Shown in pieces: positions 7,531 to 16,597 of a stretch of 64,000 nucleotides of DNA. This stretch comes from CAZCSK01 sp964501265. GTDB lineage: Bacteria > Actinomycetota > CADDZG01 > JAHWKV01. The DNA lies in assembly GCA_964501265.1 (NCBI GenBank), contig CAZCSK010000004.1:38740-102739 (forward strand), in the 5' to 3' direction. Numbering within the stretch: the stretch's first letter is position 1; each line of letters starts with the position of its first letter. Under the pieces are notes generated by a model. The model was not told the DNA's origin. It saw nothing but the letters and a program-made list of their open reading frames with translations, and searched no databases. A program made the position numbers and the translations under genes.

Positions 7531-9591
7531 ATGAGATTCTTCTCCAGCCTTCGGAGGGTGCGCCACAGGCCCCGCGACTTCGTGGTGGCGCTTTTGATCC
7601 TTGCCATCCTTGCGCCCATTCTTATTGGCGGATCAGCCGCGGCGGCGTTCTACCTCCTCCCGTTGCCGGCAGTTGTTCCCGATCCAACCGCTGGTTCCCA
7701 GGCACAGACCAGCAGAGTGTTTGCGCCTGACGGGACACTGATCGCAACGTTTCATTCCGAACACAATCGCGAACTCATTCCGCTCAACCAGATACCGCTG
7801 CATCTTCAGTACGCAACGCTGGCCGCAGAGGACGCCCGATTTTTTGAGCACTCAGGGCTCGACCTGAAGGCCGTTGCCCGCGCGGCTTGGGCGGATATCC
7901 GTGCTCGATCTACCGTGCAGGGCGGATCGACGATCACACAGCAGTACGTCAAGAACGTTTACATCGAAGCACCGAAGCGCACGATCTTTAGAAAGGTGCG
8001 TGAGGCCCTGCTAGCGTCGGTCGTGGAAAGGACTTTTACAAAGCATAAGATCTTGAACGACTACCTGAACACCGTTTATCTCGGCAAGGGGGCATACGGT
8101 GTTCAGGCTGCGGCCAAAACCTATTTCAACAAGCCCGCATCAGAACTATCTCTGTCAGAGTCGGCACTTTTGGCCGGAATCATCCCGGCCCCTGTCCGGC
8201 TCTCGCCTTACGAAAACCCTTCAGAGGCCGAGCAAAAACGTCAGTTCGTTTTGAACCGGATGGTCAAGCTTGGATTCATCGACCAGCCAACAGCCGCCGC
8301 GGCGATCGTCGCGAAGCCGGCACTTGCGCCCTTGAAGCAGCAGGTCTTCAAGTACCCGTGGTTCGTCGACGCTCTGTACAGAAGTTTGAAGAACAACCCA
8401 AAATACGGCGAGGCTCGAATCTTCGCGGGTGGCCTCCAGATCTTTGCAACGGTGGATCCGCGCATGCAGGAGGCGGCCGAGAAGGTTCTGCAGCAGACTC
8501 TCGATAAGCCAAAGGATCCTGCGGCGGCGCTGGCGTCGATCGAACCGCAGACTGGTTTCGTCCGTGCCGTCGCTGGCAGCCGCCCGTTTTCCGAAGAGAA
8601 CAAGTTCAATCTGGCGGTGCAAGCGCGTCGCCAGCCGGGGTCTTCCTTCAAGCCCTTTGTACTAGTGGGGGCGCTGGAGAAAGGAATCAAGCCTTCCAGT
8701 ACTTACAACGCACCGTCCCAGCTTTGTCCCAAAGGCTGGCCGAAGGACGGATGTCCGGTCAACAACTACGCTAATTCCGGGTATGGCCGAGTGACGGTCG
8801 AAAAGGCGACCATCAACTCGATCAATACTGCTTACGCACAGATGATCGTTTCAGTGACTCCAAAAACGATAGTTGAAGTGGGTCAACGTATGGGCATCAA
8901 AACTGATGTAAAGCCTTTCCACGCGGTCGGCCTTGGGTCGGGCAATGTGACTCCTTTCGAAATGGCTTCAGCGTATGCAACGCTCGCAGCGAACGGTGTC
9001 TATCACGAGCCAAGGTATTATTCGGAGATCCGCGACAGCGCGGGCAACGTCCTCGACAAGGGTCCCGCGGACCCGGTTCAAGCGATCGACCCCAACATCG
9101 CCGCTAAAGTCAACGAGATCTTGCAGAAGGCAGTCCTTCAAGGAACCGGAAAGCGCGCCAAGATCGGCAGACCGCAGGCGGGCAAGACGGGCACGGCGAC
9201 CGAGTTTCGAAACGCTTGGTTTTGCGGTTACACTCCCGATCTTTCGACGGCGGTTTGGATGGGGTACAAGGAGAACGAAAAGCAGAGCATGCGAAGCGTT
9301 CACGGGGTGCGCAACGTGGCCGGCGGAACGATTCCCGCCGAGATGTGGGCGGACTATATGAAGATCGCTCTGGAGGGCACATCGCCCACAGAGTTTCTGA
9401 AAGGCGGCGAGATCCGCATTTTGCGTGAGGGGGACACCGAGCTTCGGCTACCGCCCTATTCCGGACCGAGGCCAACACCATCGCCGTCGATCGTCGAGGA
9501 AGTCTCACCCTCACCAGAGCCGGCGGCTTCGCCGACACCAAGCGACGCACCGAGCCCCTTTCCAACCGGCCTGCCCGGCCCCTCGCCCTAA
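7531..9591 (+). CDS. Class A penicillin-binding protein (transglycosylase/transpeptidase)
   Basis: A bifunctional peptidoglycan synthase of about 686 residues. An N-terminal membrane anchor (VVALLILAILAPILI) is followed by the GT51 transglycosylase domain with AAEDARFFEHSGLD and QGGSTITQQYVKN. The transpeptidase domain has the active-site SSFK, the SIN triad and KTGTA. The tail is rich in proline and serine (about 45 residues), as in actinobacterial PonA proteins. I chose the ATG at 7531 because the 45 codons upstream are R1 repeat and selA leader read backwards. The stop overlaps the next start as TAATG. Confidence 0.93.
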   Translation: MRFFSSLRRVRHRPRDFVVALLILAILAPILIGGSAAAAFYLLPLPAVVPDPTAGSQAQTSRVFAPDGTLIATFHSEHNRELIPLNQIPLHLQYATLAAEDARFFEHSGLDLKAVARAAWADIRARSTVQGGSTITQQYVKNVYIEAPKRTIFRKVREALLASVVERTFTKHKILNDYLNTVYLGKGAYGVQAAAKTYFNKPASELSLSESALLAGIIPAPVRLSPYENPSEAEQKRQFVLNRMVKLGFIDQPTAAAAIVAKPALAPLKQQVFKYPWFVDALYRSLKNNPKYGEARIFAGGLQIFATVDPRMQEAAEKVLQQTLDKPKDPAAALASIEPQTGFVRAVAGSRPFSEENKFNLAVQARRQPGSSFKPFVLVGALEKGIKPSSTYNAPSQLCPKGWPKDGCPVNNYANSGYGRVTVEKATINSINTAYAQMIVSVTPKTIVEVGQRMGIKTDVKPFHAVGLGSGNVTPFEMASAYATLAANGVYHEPRYYSEIRDSAGNVLDKGPADPVQAIDPNIAAKVNEILQKAVLQGTGKRAKIGRPQAGKTGTATEFRNAWFCGYTPDLSTAVWMGYKENEKQSMRSVHGVRNVAGGTIPAEMWADYMKIALEGTSPTEFLKGGEIRILREGDTELRLPPYSGPRPTPSPSIVEEVSPSPEPAASPTPSDAPSPFPTGLPGPSP

Positions 9592-10442
9592 TGAGAATGC
9601 AGACCCTGTTTGAGCGCGACGACCTGCCCCGTTACGCGATGCCCGAGGCGCTTCGAAGGCGGTACAACGGGGACATCGGATTCGGCGGCTCGACCCTGTA
9701 TGCAAACTTCGTTTCCTCTATCGACGGAGTGGTTTCACTGGAAGGGGGGACCTCGCCATCGGTCATAGGCCAGAAGAGCAAGGCGGACAAGTTCGTAATG
9801 GGGCTGCTTCGAGCCTGCGCGGAGGCCCTAGTAGTAGGCGCCGGCACGCTGAGGGCCGAGCCCAAGCACTTGTGGACGCCGGAATCCATTAGTCCGGACA
9901 TGGCCGAGCAATACCGAGAGCTGCGGCAGAGTCTGGGCCTTTCAGTGTCCCCTCAACTGGTAATCCTGACGAAGAGCGGGGATATCGAGCCAACGCTTCC
10001 TTCCATGGAGCGCGGTCCCCTTGTGATAACCACCAAGTCTGCTGCGGAAAGGTTGCGGCGGAAGATGCCCGCTGCCGCTTCAGTCGTTGCGCCCGACGAG
10101 GACGAGCTGAAGATCGAGGCAGTCGTCAAGGTCCTGCGAGGTGAGGGCTATCGAGTAATCCTGACCGAAGGTGGACCATCTGTCATGACGCAGTTTCTCG
10201 AGGCAGCCGCAGTAGACCAGTTGTTTCTCACGCTCTCACCGGTTCTGGCAGGGCGAGAGAAGGGCCGTGAACGGTCGAGCCTGGTGGAAGGGTTTGCCTT
10301 CGAGCCTGATTTGCTTGGCCGTGCATCGCTTCTCAGCGCGAAGCGGGATGGCTCCCATCTATTCCTCCGATACGAGTTGAGCGGGACAGAACGAAGTGGA
10401 GACGTTATGCAGCTGGGCAGCGCAAGACTTTCTGGCAGGTGA
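9591..10442 (+). CDS. RibD C-terminal-domain (dihydrofolate-reductase-like) reductase
   Basis: A 283-residue NADPH-dependent reductase of the RibD-C/DHFR-like fold. It shows YANFVSSIDGVVSL at the N-terminus, ALVVGAGTLRAE, and LTEGGPSVMTQFLE near residue 190, the usual TEGG nucleotide-binding motif. Stand-alone actinobacterial members are annotated as pyrimidine reductases, but no riboflavin genes lie nearby, so the substrate is open. It is translationally coupled to the penicillin-binding protein by a one-base overlap. Its 3' end overlaps the convergent gene by 38 bases. Confidence 0.85.
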   Translation: MRMQTLFERDDLPRYAMPEALRRRYNGDIGFGGSTLYANFVSSIDGVVSLEGGTSPSVIGQKSKADKFVMGLLRACAEALVVGAGTLRAEPKHLWTPESISPDMAEQYRELRQSLGLSVSPQLVILTKSGDIEPTLPSMERGPLVITTKSAAERLRRKMPAAASVVAPDEDELKIEAVVKVLRGEGYRVILTEGGPSVMTQFLEAAAVDQLFLTLSPVLAGREKGRERSSLVEGFAFEPDLLGRASLLSAKRDGSHLFLRYELSGTERSGDVMQLGSARLSGR

Positions 10443-11268
10443 GCCGGATCGGCACGACCCATCCATTGGATGGCGGGAAACCTTCGGGCGCGTAGGACAG
10501 AGTTAGCACTCCAAATGCCTTGCCGTCCCGCGATACCAGTACACCGCCCGCGGCGGAGGCAGGAACGTCGGCGTCGATCAAGTAACCGTCGGCGGCGTTG
10601 TCCATCACGAACCCTTTTGATGCGGCGGACTTTAGTTTGCCCGGCGCGGCGCCGATTGCCCACACGACCGAGCCGACCTTGGGCTCGGACGTTTCCCAAG
10701 GCAGCTTGGGCAGGCTGGCGACCTTGACTCGGAGCAGCGCCAGGTCGCGTCGCTCGTCCCAGCTCCAGGCCTCTGCATCGCGCTCCGCAGTTCCAAGCCT
10801 CACCTTGACCGGCGTCTTGGTCGCGGCCGATCCCGCGACGAGGCGGAAGTTGGTCACGATCCACGACTCGGCCGATGTGGAGTTGACGACGAATCCGGAA
10901 CCGGCGGCGGGGACCTTGTTGGCGTCGAGCCCGCGCACATAGGCAACGGACGGCCCCACTTTTTCGAGGAGGCTTTGAACTTCGTTCGTCTGGCTGCCCG
11001 ATCCGGCTGAGGCCCTCTCGATTTCGGCTTTGGAATCCTTCACTAATTGCGTGAACTCTTTAGAACGCTTCTTGAAATCTTCGTCGAACTTTTCAGAGAA
11101 CCCCGTGAGATCCTTCTTGATGGTTTCCAACTGGTGTGCGTAAAACGCGTAGAACGCGACTCCGGAAGCGGCCATACCGATCCCGACCATCAAGACCCAC
11201 ATGGCAAGACCGGCGAGCGTTTTCGGGAGAAGTGCCCCTACCAGACTTCGCCGCTTCTCATCACTCAT
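10405..11268 (-). CDS. Membrane-anchored trypsin-like protein lacking catalytic His and Ser
   Basis: A 287-residue protein with one membrane helix (residues 17-43), a charged coiled-coil linker (45-100) and a trypsin/HtrA-like double barrel (100-287). The HtrA motif VTNNHVV is VTNFRLV here, placing arginine (142) at the histidine position. The aspartate of RRDLALLRV (175) is present. The GNSGGP site reads ASAAGG, with alanine for the nucleophile serine. It is therefore probably a non-proteolytic sensor or scaffold on the outer face of the membrane. Its ATG overlaps the patatin stop as ATGA, so the two are co-expressed. Confidence 0.8.
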   Translation of the reverse strand: MSDEKRRSLVGALLPKTLAGLAMWVLMVGIGMAASGVAFYAFYAHQLETIKKDLTGFSEKFDEDFKKRSKEFTQLVKDSKAEIERASAGSGSQTNEVQSLLEKVGPSVAYVRGLDANKVPAAGSGFVVNSTSAESWIVTNFRLVAGSAATKTPVKVRLGTAERDAEAWSWDERRDLALLRVKVASLPKLPWETSEPKVGSVVWAIGAAPGKLKSAASKGFVMDNAADGYLIDADVPASAAGGVLVSRDGKAFGVLTLSYAPEGFPPSNGWVVPIRLTCQKVLRCPAA

Positions 11269-12488
11269 GCAGTGTCCTGGTGGTCCAGCAGATCCCGCAC
11301 GGTGCCTCCTGACACAACGCTCTTCAATTGCTGAAGCACTCGACCTTTTGAAAGTCCTATGCCCGCCTTAGAGCAAAAACGTCTGAGTGCGGGTAGGTGA
11401 GTCACGAGATCGACCGCCACCTGTTCGAAGGCGTCTTTTGCCATTTGCTCTCGGGCACCGTAGTCCATCAAATTGAAAACAAACAGGTGCTCAGCATCAC
11501 GACGTGGCTCCACCACGAGAACATTCGCATTCGAGCGAGCCCTTATCAGTTCCAACTCCTTATCTAACTGTGACCTTGCCATTATCCGAAATACCTGAGC
11601 GATCAGACGCCCCATGCCTCCTTCGGACAGATGCCTGATTGGCGTTTCGAACCCTCTTAGAAGATAGCTAGGATCGTGAAGATATGGGATTAGTGGGTTG
11701 ATGACGACCACAAAGTCTGCCCCCTGGTCCAGGGAGATATCGATGTTAGTCGGCGATGTCAGGCCCCCATCAAGGTATTCGCGGTTTCCAATGCGCACGG
11801 GTTCATAAATGACGGGAATGGCCGCTGAGGCGGCTGCGGCCTGGGAAATCTTTGCCTGGCGCATCCCTTCGGCTCCGAAAACCACGCGCTCACCGGTGTC
11901 GATGTCAGTAGCGGTGACAAAGAGTTGCTTTTTCAGCTCACTAAAGTCGTCGCTGCGGCCGCCAAAGTCAAACAGCTTTGCAAGGTATGAGCTAACGCCA
12001 TCGGTTGTGTACATAGAGGAACCCATGTCGCCCGCAATCGAGAAGAACACATCGATCATGGATGTCGAAAGTCCGGAGCGAGCGACCTGCCGTGTGGTGT
12101 GGCTGAGTCCTTTGGCCCATGCCGTGGCGCCGCGCACGGCTCGGTGGGAAATCGGTTTCAGAATCTCTTTCCTTCTGATGCGAGGAACATGATCCGGTGG
12201 GACGCCGATTTGAGATCTGGCAAAGTCTTCCGGAGTGATGCCGTTTGCCAGGCATGCGCATAAAAATGCTCCGGCGCTTGTCCCGACGTAGATGTCAAAA
12301 TCGCTTGCCGTGAAGTCCTTGAAAACATCGTTTAGGGCCAGTAGCGCTCCGATTTCAAAGGACGCTCCGGCGATGCCGCCCCCCCCCAGGACCAATGCTC
12401 GTTTGGGGTGGGCGTTTGGCTTGATCTTGAGTACGGGAGGGCGCGCAACGTCTGCCCGTCCGTCACCCAGGTGCATTATTTGACCCAT
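11265..12488 (-). CDS. Patatin-like phospholipase
   Basis: A 407-residue lipid acyl hydrolase with a Ser-Asp dyad. The oxyanion glycine run LVLGGGGIAG is at residues 32-41, the nucleophile elbow GTSAG at about 69-73, and the catalytic aspartate in YLDGGLTSP. No signal peptide is seen, and the family is usually cytoplasmic or membrane-associated. It lies directly downstream of the tnpB gene, whose last 13 bases it overlaps, and upstream of the inactive trypsin-like gene. An internal ATG at residue 5 is an alternative start. The insertion boundary of the TnpB element sits just ahead of it and may have replaced its promoter. Confidence 0.9.
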   Translation of the reverse strand: MGQIMHLGDGRADVARPPVLKIKPNAHPKRALVLGGGGIAGASFEIGALLALNDVFKDFTASDFDIYVGTSAGAFLCACLANGITPEDFARSQIGVPPDHVPRIRRKEILKPISHRAVRGATAWAKGLSHTTRQVARSGLSTSMIDVFFSIAGDMGSSMYTTDGVSSYLAKLFDFGGRSDDFSELKKQLFVTATDIDTGERVVFGAEGMRQAKISQAAAASAAIPVIYEPVRIGNREYLDGGLTSPTNIDISLDQGADFVVVINPLIPYLHDPSYLLRGFETPIRHLSEGGMGRLIAQVFRIMARSQLDKELELIRARSNANVLVVEPRRDAEHLFVFNLMDYGAREQMAKDAFEQVAVDLVTHLPALRRFCSKAGIGLSKGRVLQQLKSVVSGGTVRDLLDHQDTA

Positions 12489-13948
12489 AAGGATGATCCA
12501 AGTCTAGGACCCGCCGAAGAATAATCTGCGCGATCACTTTTCCACGGCAGCTTTCTCAGCTGTCCCGTCACAGTGGATTTCTCCACCAGCACGGTTCCGG
12601 TTTCAACAGGGGTAGTTTCACAGAACCGGGATGACCCGGCTCTGCCAGAGCTCCCCCCTCCACCAGCGCTTAGAGTATCCGCGCGTCCCGCGGCGACTTT
12701 GTGTCTGTCTCGTCCGTAGCGTGCCAGGTTAATGGCAGCGTTGGTGTCCCTGTCGATCTTAGGGCCGCACTGCTCACACCGGTACTCCCGCTCGGAGAGC
12801 AACAGCTCGGCCTTGCGATTGCCGCAACCTGAGCAGGTTTTGGAGCTGGGAAAGACCCGCGGGGCCACGATCAGCTCAACTTCTCTCCATTTCGCCTTGT
12901 AGTCGAGCATCGTCAAGAAAGCTCCCCAGGAGGCGTCTGATATCTCCCGGGAGAGCCTTCGGTTGCGGACAAGGTTTGATGGTGCCAGGTCCTCGATCAC
13001 CAGCCGGTCGTGGGTCTTAACAAGCTGGCTTGAGGTTTTGTGCAAGAAATCCTTTCTTATGTTGGATATGCGTGCATGAGTCTTTGCGAGCCTTAGAGCC
13101 GACCTTCTCTTACCGGCAGAGCCCTTCTTCTTGCGGGAATGCTCCCGTGAGCGCCTGCGCAGCTTGCGCATGTGAACGCGGAGGGGTTTGAGTGGCGCAA
13201 TCCTTGTCAGTTCGGCTCCGTGTTCGTCTGCCAGCACGGCATAGCAATTGATCCCCAGATCAACTCCCACGAACAAAGAGTCGGGCTTCGGAGAACTTCT
13301 GCTTGCAGGGTGCAGATCAGGGGCCTCGATAGTAATTGAGACGTACCAGCGGCCGCCCTTCAAAGAGACAGTTGCCTGGCAGATGCGGCTGCGGACAGTA
13401 CCGTCGGGCAAAGGTCGCATCAGCCGCCTTAACCGACGAGTATCGTCAAAGACTTTGAGCCATCCGAGCTTAGGGAGCTTGACCCACCTGGCAGTCTTTG
13501 CCTCTCCGAGCCGGATTGTTCCATGGGGAACTGCGCGAAGGCGAAACGAGTCCGCCGTGCCTCTTTTACGCCACCTGGGAAACCCCGGCTTGCGCGAGGT
13601 GCCCGCATCCCCATAGAAAGCCGAGAGCGAACGCGAGAGATCAACCAAGGCCTCCTCAAAGCAGTACTTAGACACCTGTTTGTACCAAGAGGCGATGCCG
13701 TCGTGTTCTCCCTGCTCTCCCAGCTTGAAGGCGTTGAAGGCTGGAATCAGCTGCTTTCTGGTCACCGGGACCTCGGTAAAGGCAAACTGGCCTTTGTCAA
13801 TTTCCTCGCGCCGCTGATCCAGCCTTTGCTTGACGAGGGCCAGGCCGAAGTTCCACGCCTTGCGGGCGGCCCCTGCATACCGCCTGCAGTCCTGATCCTG
13901 CTCTGGAGTGAGATCGAGAGCAAACTTGAACGTGGTGAGCCGAGCCAT
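12476..13948 (-). CDS. tnpB: TnpB (IS200/IS605 OrfB-type RNA-guided nuclease)
   Basis: A 490-residue transposon-encoded nuclease. All three RuvC acids are present: D230 in VGVDLGIN, E319 in VIEDLAP and D401 in DRDTNAAINLARYG. The zinc finger CSGCG...CEQCG spans 372-395. The N-terminal domain has the typical KFALDLTPEQ and WNFGLALVKQR. About 80 low-complexity residues follow the conserved core; this stretch overlaps hairpins expected of the omega/reRNA scaffold. No tnpA transposase is adjacent, so it belongs to the tnpB-only group and may be immobile or mobilised in trans. The gene appears intact and possibly active. Confidence 0.92.
   Translation of the reverse strand: MARLTTFKFALDLTPEQDQDCRRYAGAARKAWNFGLALVKQRLDQRREEIDKGQFAFTEVPVTRKQLIPAFNAFKLGEQGEHDGIASWYKQVSKYCFEEALVDLSRSLSAFYGDAGTSRKPGFPRWRKRGTADSFRLRAVPHGTIRLGEAKTARWVKLPKLGWLKVFDDTRRLRRLMRPLPDGTVRSRICQATVSLKGGRWYVSITIEAPDLHPASRSSPKPDSLFVGVDLGINCYAVLADEHGAELTRIAPLKPLRVHMRKLRRRSREHSRKKKGSAGKRRSALRLAKTHARISNIRKDFLHKTSSQLVKTHDRLVIEDLAPSNLVRNRRLSREISDASWGAFLTMLDYKAKWREVELIVAPRVFPSSKTCSGCGNRKAELLLSEREYRCEQCGPKIDRDTNAAINLARYGRDRHKVAAGRADTLSAGGGGSSGRAGSSRFCETTPVETGTVLVEKSTVTGQLRKLPWKSDRADYSSAGPRLGSSLWVK
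12536..12650 (-). ncRNA. Candidate omega/reRNA scaffold of the TnpB element
   Basis: Within the last part of tnpB, three stem-loops follow each other on the coding strand: AGAGCCGGG with CCCGGTTCT around a 4-base loop (12622-12643), GTGGA-GAAA-TCCAC (12573-12586), and CAGCT with AGCTG around GAGAA (12548-12562). TnpB guide RNAs are known to be processed from the tnpB 3' region and to end at the element boundary. The exact 3' end, and so the guide sequence (probably just downstream, before the patatin start), cannot be fixed by eye. Confidence 0.5.
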
Positions 13949-14141
13949 GCATTCATAGTAATGAGCACCACTGAGAAAATCTCAGCGTTAGGCCGTCGGG
14001 CCGGAATTTGTCGAATTTCTCTGCTCCAGGAAGACTTGATCTTCCGGATCATCTCATTAGGGACATGAGTTTGGTTCCGCGCGACTTATCTAGCGGCGCA
14101 CTCTAGTATCTGCGGCCTCGTGCACCGTGTAGTCTGTCCAC
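13949..14141. other. Non-coding stretch upstream of tnpB, presumed left end of the element
   Basis: About 190 bases between the tnpB start and the lipoprotein gene. It contains short self-complementary pieces (TGAGAAAATCTCA near 13972-13984) that could form a hairpin of the kind found at IS605-type ends. The target-adjacent motif and precise boundary cannot be identified without an empty-site sequence. It must also hold the promoter of the divergent lipoprotein gene; nothing obvious is visible. Confidence 0.35.
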
Positions 14142-14966
14142 ATGCGCAAGACCGCAGCTCTTTTCTTGCTCCTTGTCCTTAGTGCCTCGGCCTGCGCGCG
14201 GACGGTTTCTGCCACTGAGATAGTCACAAAGTCACCGACCGCCCTTTTTGAGAAGCGCACCTCCAAGATCGCTTTGGACATGGAATTTTCGGGCAGCGCT
14301 TCAGGGCAGGAGTTTTTGTTTCGAACGAAGGGGGACGGGGTACAGGATTACGTCGACCGCAAGGCTCGAATAGTGCTCTCGGTCACTGGACAAGGCATTC
14401 CGGACCTGCCCTCCCAGGAAATAATTGTTGACGGGGACTTCGCTTACAACAAGGCGCCTTGCTCAACGGGCCCTCTGACGGGAAAGACTTGGGTCAAAGT
14501 CGACCAAAGGAAACTTGCCGGGCTCAATCCCAGCTCGGTCGCATCGAACGACCCGACGACTTTCCTGGAAGGACTTCGAGGCGCCGAGAACATCGAGAAG
14601 GTCGGCATCGAAAAGGTGCGCGGAGTATCGACCACGCATTACAAGATGAAGATCAATCAAGAAAAGGCGCTTGAGCAGCTCACTGCGGAGCGCCGAGCGC
14701 AAGTGGAGGGTCTATTCGGGACCGCCGGGCCTGGAATACTCGCAGATGTATGGATCGATGACGACGGATTGCCTCGGAGATATTCATCCTCTTTCGAAAG
14801 CGGCGCGGAATCCCCCACCGCTTTTAAGGTGAAAATGACGTTCGAGTCCTACGACTATGGCACCCGTCTCGATGTGAAAATCCCGCCGGACGACCAGGTT
14901 TACCTGGTCGCTGACCCTATGGCGCTGGCCACAATCTGCGCTCCGACTAGTCGACCCCAAGGCTAG
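14142..14966 (+). CDS. Secreted lipoprotein, LppX/LprG-like
   Basis: A 274-residue protein with a lipoprotein signal: basic start, hydrophobic core, and lipobox LSASAC with the acylated cysteine at residue 18. The body has alternating strands (DMEFSGSASG, IIVDGDFAYNKAP, DVWIDDDGLPRR, TFESYDYG) resembling the LolA/LppX-LprAFG half-barrel, which binds lipids at the outer face of the membrane. The TTHYKMKINQEKAL segment near 165-178 is typical of this family in Actinobacteria. The gene is monocistronic or co-transcribed with the nitroreductase 19 bases downstream. The specific lipid is unknown. Confidence 0.8.
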   Translation: MRKTAALFLLLVLSASACARTVSATEIVTKSPTALFEKRTSKIALDMEFSGSASGQEFLFRTKGDGVQDYVDRKARIVLSVTGQGIPDLPSQEIIVDGDFAYNKAPCSTGPLTGKTWVKVDQRKLAGLNPSSVASNDPTTFLEGLRGAENIEKVGIEKVRGVSTTHYKMKINQEKALEQLTAERRAQVEGLFGTAGPGILADVWIDDDGLPRRYSSSFESGAESPTAFKVKMTFESYDYGTRLDVKIPPDDQVYLVADPMALATICAPTSRPQG

Positions 14967-14985
14967 CGTTACAGGCCCTAGCCCG

Positions 14986-15561
14986 ATGGATGTTAATGAA
15001 GCAATAACCACTCGCAGGATGGTGGCCAAAGTTGAATCCAAGGCGCCGTCGAGAGGCGAGATTGAGCGGCTCTTAGCGGCGGCGGTTCGCGCGCCGAGCC
15101 ACCATTTGACTGAGCCGTGGCGATTCATCGTGATTGCCGGCACCGCTCTTGACGACTTGGGGCATGCCATGGCCGAGCGAATTCGCGCCCAATTTGCGGA
15201 TTCACCGGATCTTGAGCAAAAAATCGAGTTGGAAAAGTCACGGCCCAAACGCGCGCCAGTAATCATCGTCGTGGTCTACGTTCCGTCGACTCACCCCAAG
15301 GCCATCGAGGTCGAGGACCGGCACTCCATCGGAGCCGCGATGCAGAACATCCTTCTCGCCGCGCACGGCGCGGGGCTTGGGGCCTTTCTGCGGACGGGGC
15401 CCGCGGTTTTCGACGAAAACGTGCGCGGCTTTCTTCAGCTTGGTTCCGACGAGGAGATTGCGGGATTTATCTACGTGGGGTATCCGGCCCCCGACCAGCC
15501 CGAGTCGATGTCGAACCGCTCGGAGTTTTCCGAGCGGACCAGATGGCTGGGTTGGGACTGA
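14986..15561 (+). CDS. Nitroreductase-family FMN oxidoreductase
   Basis: A 191-residue flavoprotein. The N-terminus EAITTRRMVAKVESKAPSR carries the FMN-phosphate arginines, and AAVRAPSHHLTEPWRF matches the family's AAxxAPSxxNxQPWRF with N-Q replaced by L-T. GAAMQNILLAAHGAGLGA is the second FMN segment, and GYPAPDQPE ends the domain. It reduces small electrophiles with NAD(P)H, but the substrate is not predictable. The start is the ATG 20 bases after the lipoprotein gene. It converges with the aldo/keto reductase, with only 5 bases between the stops. Confidence 0.88.
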   Translation: MDVNEAITTRRMVAKVESKAPSRGEIERLLAAAVRAPSHHLTEPWRFIVIAGTALDDLGHAMAERIRAQFADSPDLEQKIELEKSRPKRAPVIIVVVYVPSTHPKAIEVEDRHSIGAAMQNILLAAHGAGLGAFLRTGPAVFDENVRGFLQLGSDEEIAGFIYVGYPAPDQPESMSNRSEFSERTRWLGWD

Positions 15562-15566
15562 CTGAC

Positions 15567-16541
15567 CTAGTCGCCCGAGCTGCCGTTTCCGCCCGATTCC
15601 CCCAGTACGTTCTCGATCTCTTCGAACTCTTCGGCGAGGAGTGTCACGTCGCCGGCATCGGCATTTTCACGGTTGTGCTCGGGGCTGCGGCTTCCTGCGA
15701 TTGCGGCGGTCACGCCGGGCCGTCCGAACGCCCATGCCAGAGCCAGCTGCCCCATCGTGACGACTTTGCGTTCCGCAATTATCTTTAGTCCTTCAATCGT
15801 TCCCAGGTGCTTGTCCAATTGTTTGGGTGCGAACAGTTCCTTGTAGTAGGACTGGTCAGGCCATTTTCCACTTCGCCAGTCGCCGGGGTCGAACACGGTT
15901 TCTTTATTGATCGTTCCGGAAAGGAGGCCGTAAGCGAGGGGACCGTAAACGATCACTCCGATGCCCTTACTCGCGCACCATTCATATAGCTCCTCGCCTT
16001 GCCGGTGAAGCATCGAGTACTGCGGCTGAAGCGAATCACAATGCCGAATCGCTAGACATCGTTCGATCGTTTCCTGATCGAAGTTCGAGACTCCAATATG
16101 ACGGACCAGCCCTTCGTCGACGAGGCCAGCCATCGCTCCCCACGTTTCTTCCACCTGCCATGCACCGTCGTCGGGGGTCCAGTGCAACTGATAAAGATCG
16201 ATGTAGTCCGTATTGAGCCGCTTCAGACTTTGGCGCACCGCTTTATTGATTTCCTCTGGCTTGAAACCTGTGCCATAAGGTCCGGGAGCGACCTTTGTCG
16301 CAATCAGCACTTGTTCGCGCCGCCCCTTCATTAGTTTGCCGACAAGAGTCTCAGAATTGCCTTTTCCATACACCTCCGCCGTGTCGATCCAATTGACGCC
16401 GGCGTCTAGCGCCGCATCGATTGCTTTGAAGATGATTTTTTCGTCTGGATTTGGACCGTATGCGTCGCCCCCGATCTCCCATGCTCCATATCCGACGACG
16501 GAGATCTCGGGCCCCCGCATGCCCAGTTTGCGCATCTTCAT
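15567..16541 (-). CDS. Aldo/keto reductase
   Basis: A 324-residue NADPH-dependent TIM-barrel reductase. The catalytic tetrad is visible: Asp in WIDTAEVYG, the Tyr of the same motif, Lys in LIATKVAPG, and His in YQLHWTPDD. HIGVSNFDQETIERC and AIAGSRSPEHNRENADAG form the cofactor-binding loops. The extreme C-terminus is a glycine/serine tail. A good ribosome site (GGAGGC) precedes the ATG. It is monocistronic, with the CPBP protease upstream on the same strand at 56 bases. The physiological carbonyl substrate cannot be inferred. Confidence 0.92.
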   Translation of the reverse strand: MKMRKLGMRGPEISVVGYGAWEIGGDAYGPNPDEKIIFKAIDAALDAGVNWIDTAEVYGKGNSETLVGKLMKGRREQVLIATKVAPGPYGTGFKPEEINKAVRQSLKRLNTDYIDLYQLHWTPDDGAWQVEETWGAMAGLVDEGLVRHIGVSNFDQETIERCLAIRHCDSLQPQYSMLHRQGEELYEWCASKGIGVIVYGPLAYGLLSGTINKETVFDPGDWRSGKWPDQSYYKELFAPKQLDKHLGTIEGLKIIAERKVVTMGQLALAWAFGRPGVTAAIAGSRSPEHNRENADAGDVTLLAEEFEEIENVLGESGGNGSSGD

Positions 16542-16597
16542 ACGTAGCCTCCGCTCCGACTATCTGAGATTGCTATAACCGTGCAGATTCTAGCCGT

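Noticed and set aside
13972..13984. Terminator after the lipoprotein region
   Set aside because: The small dyad lies upstream of genes in both directions and has no T-run; more likely part of the TnpB element end.
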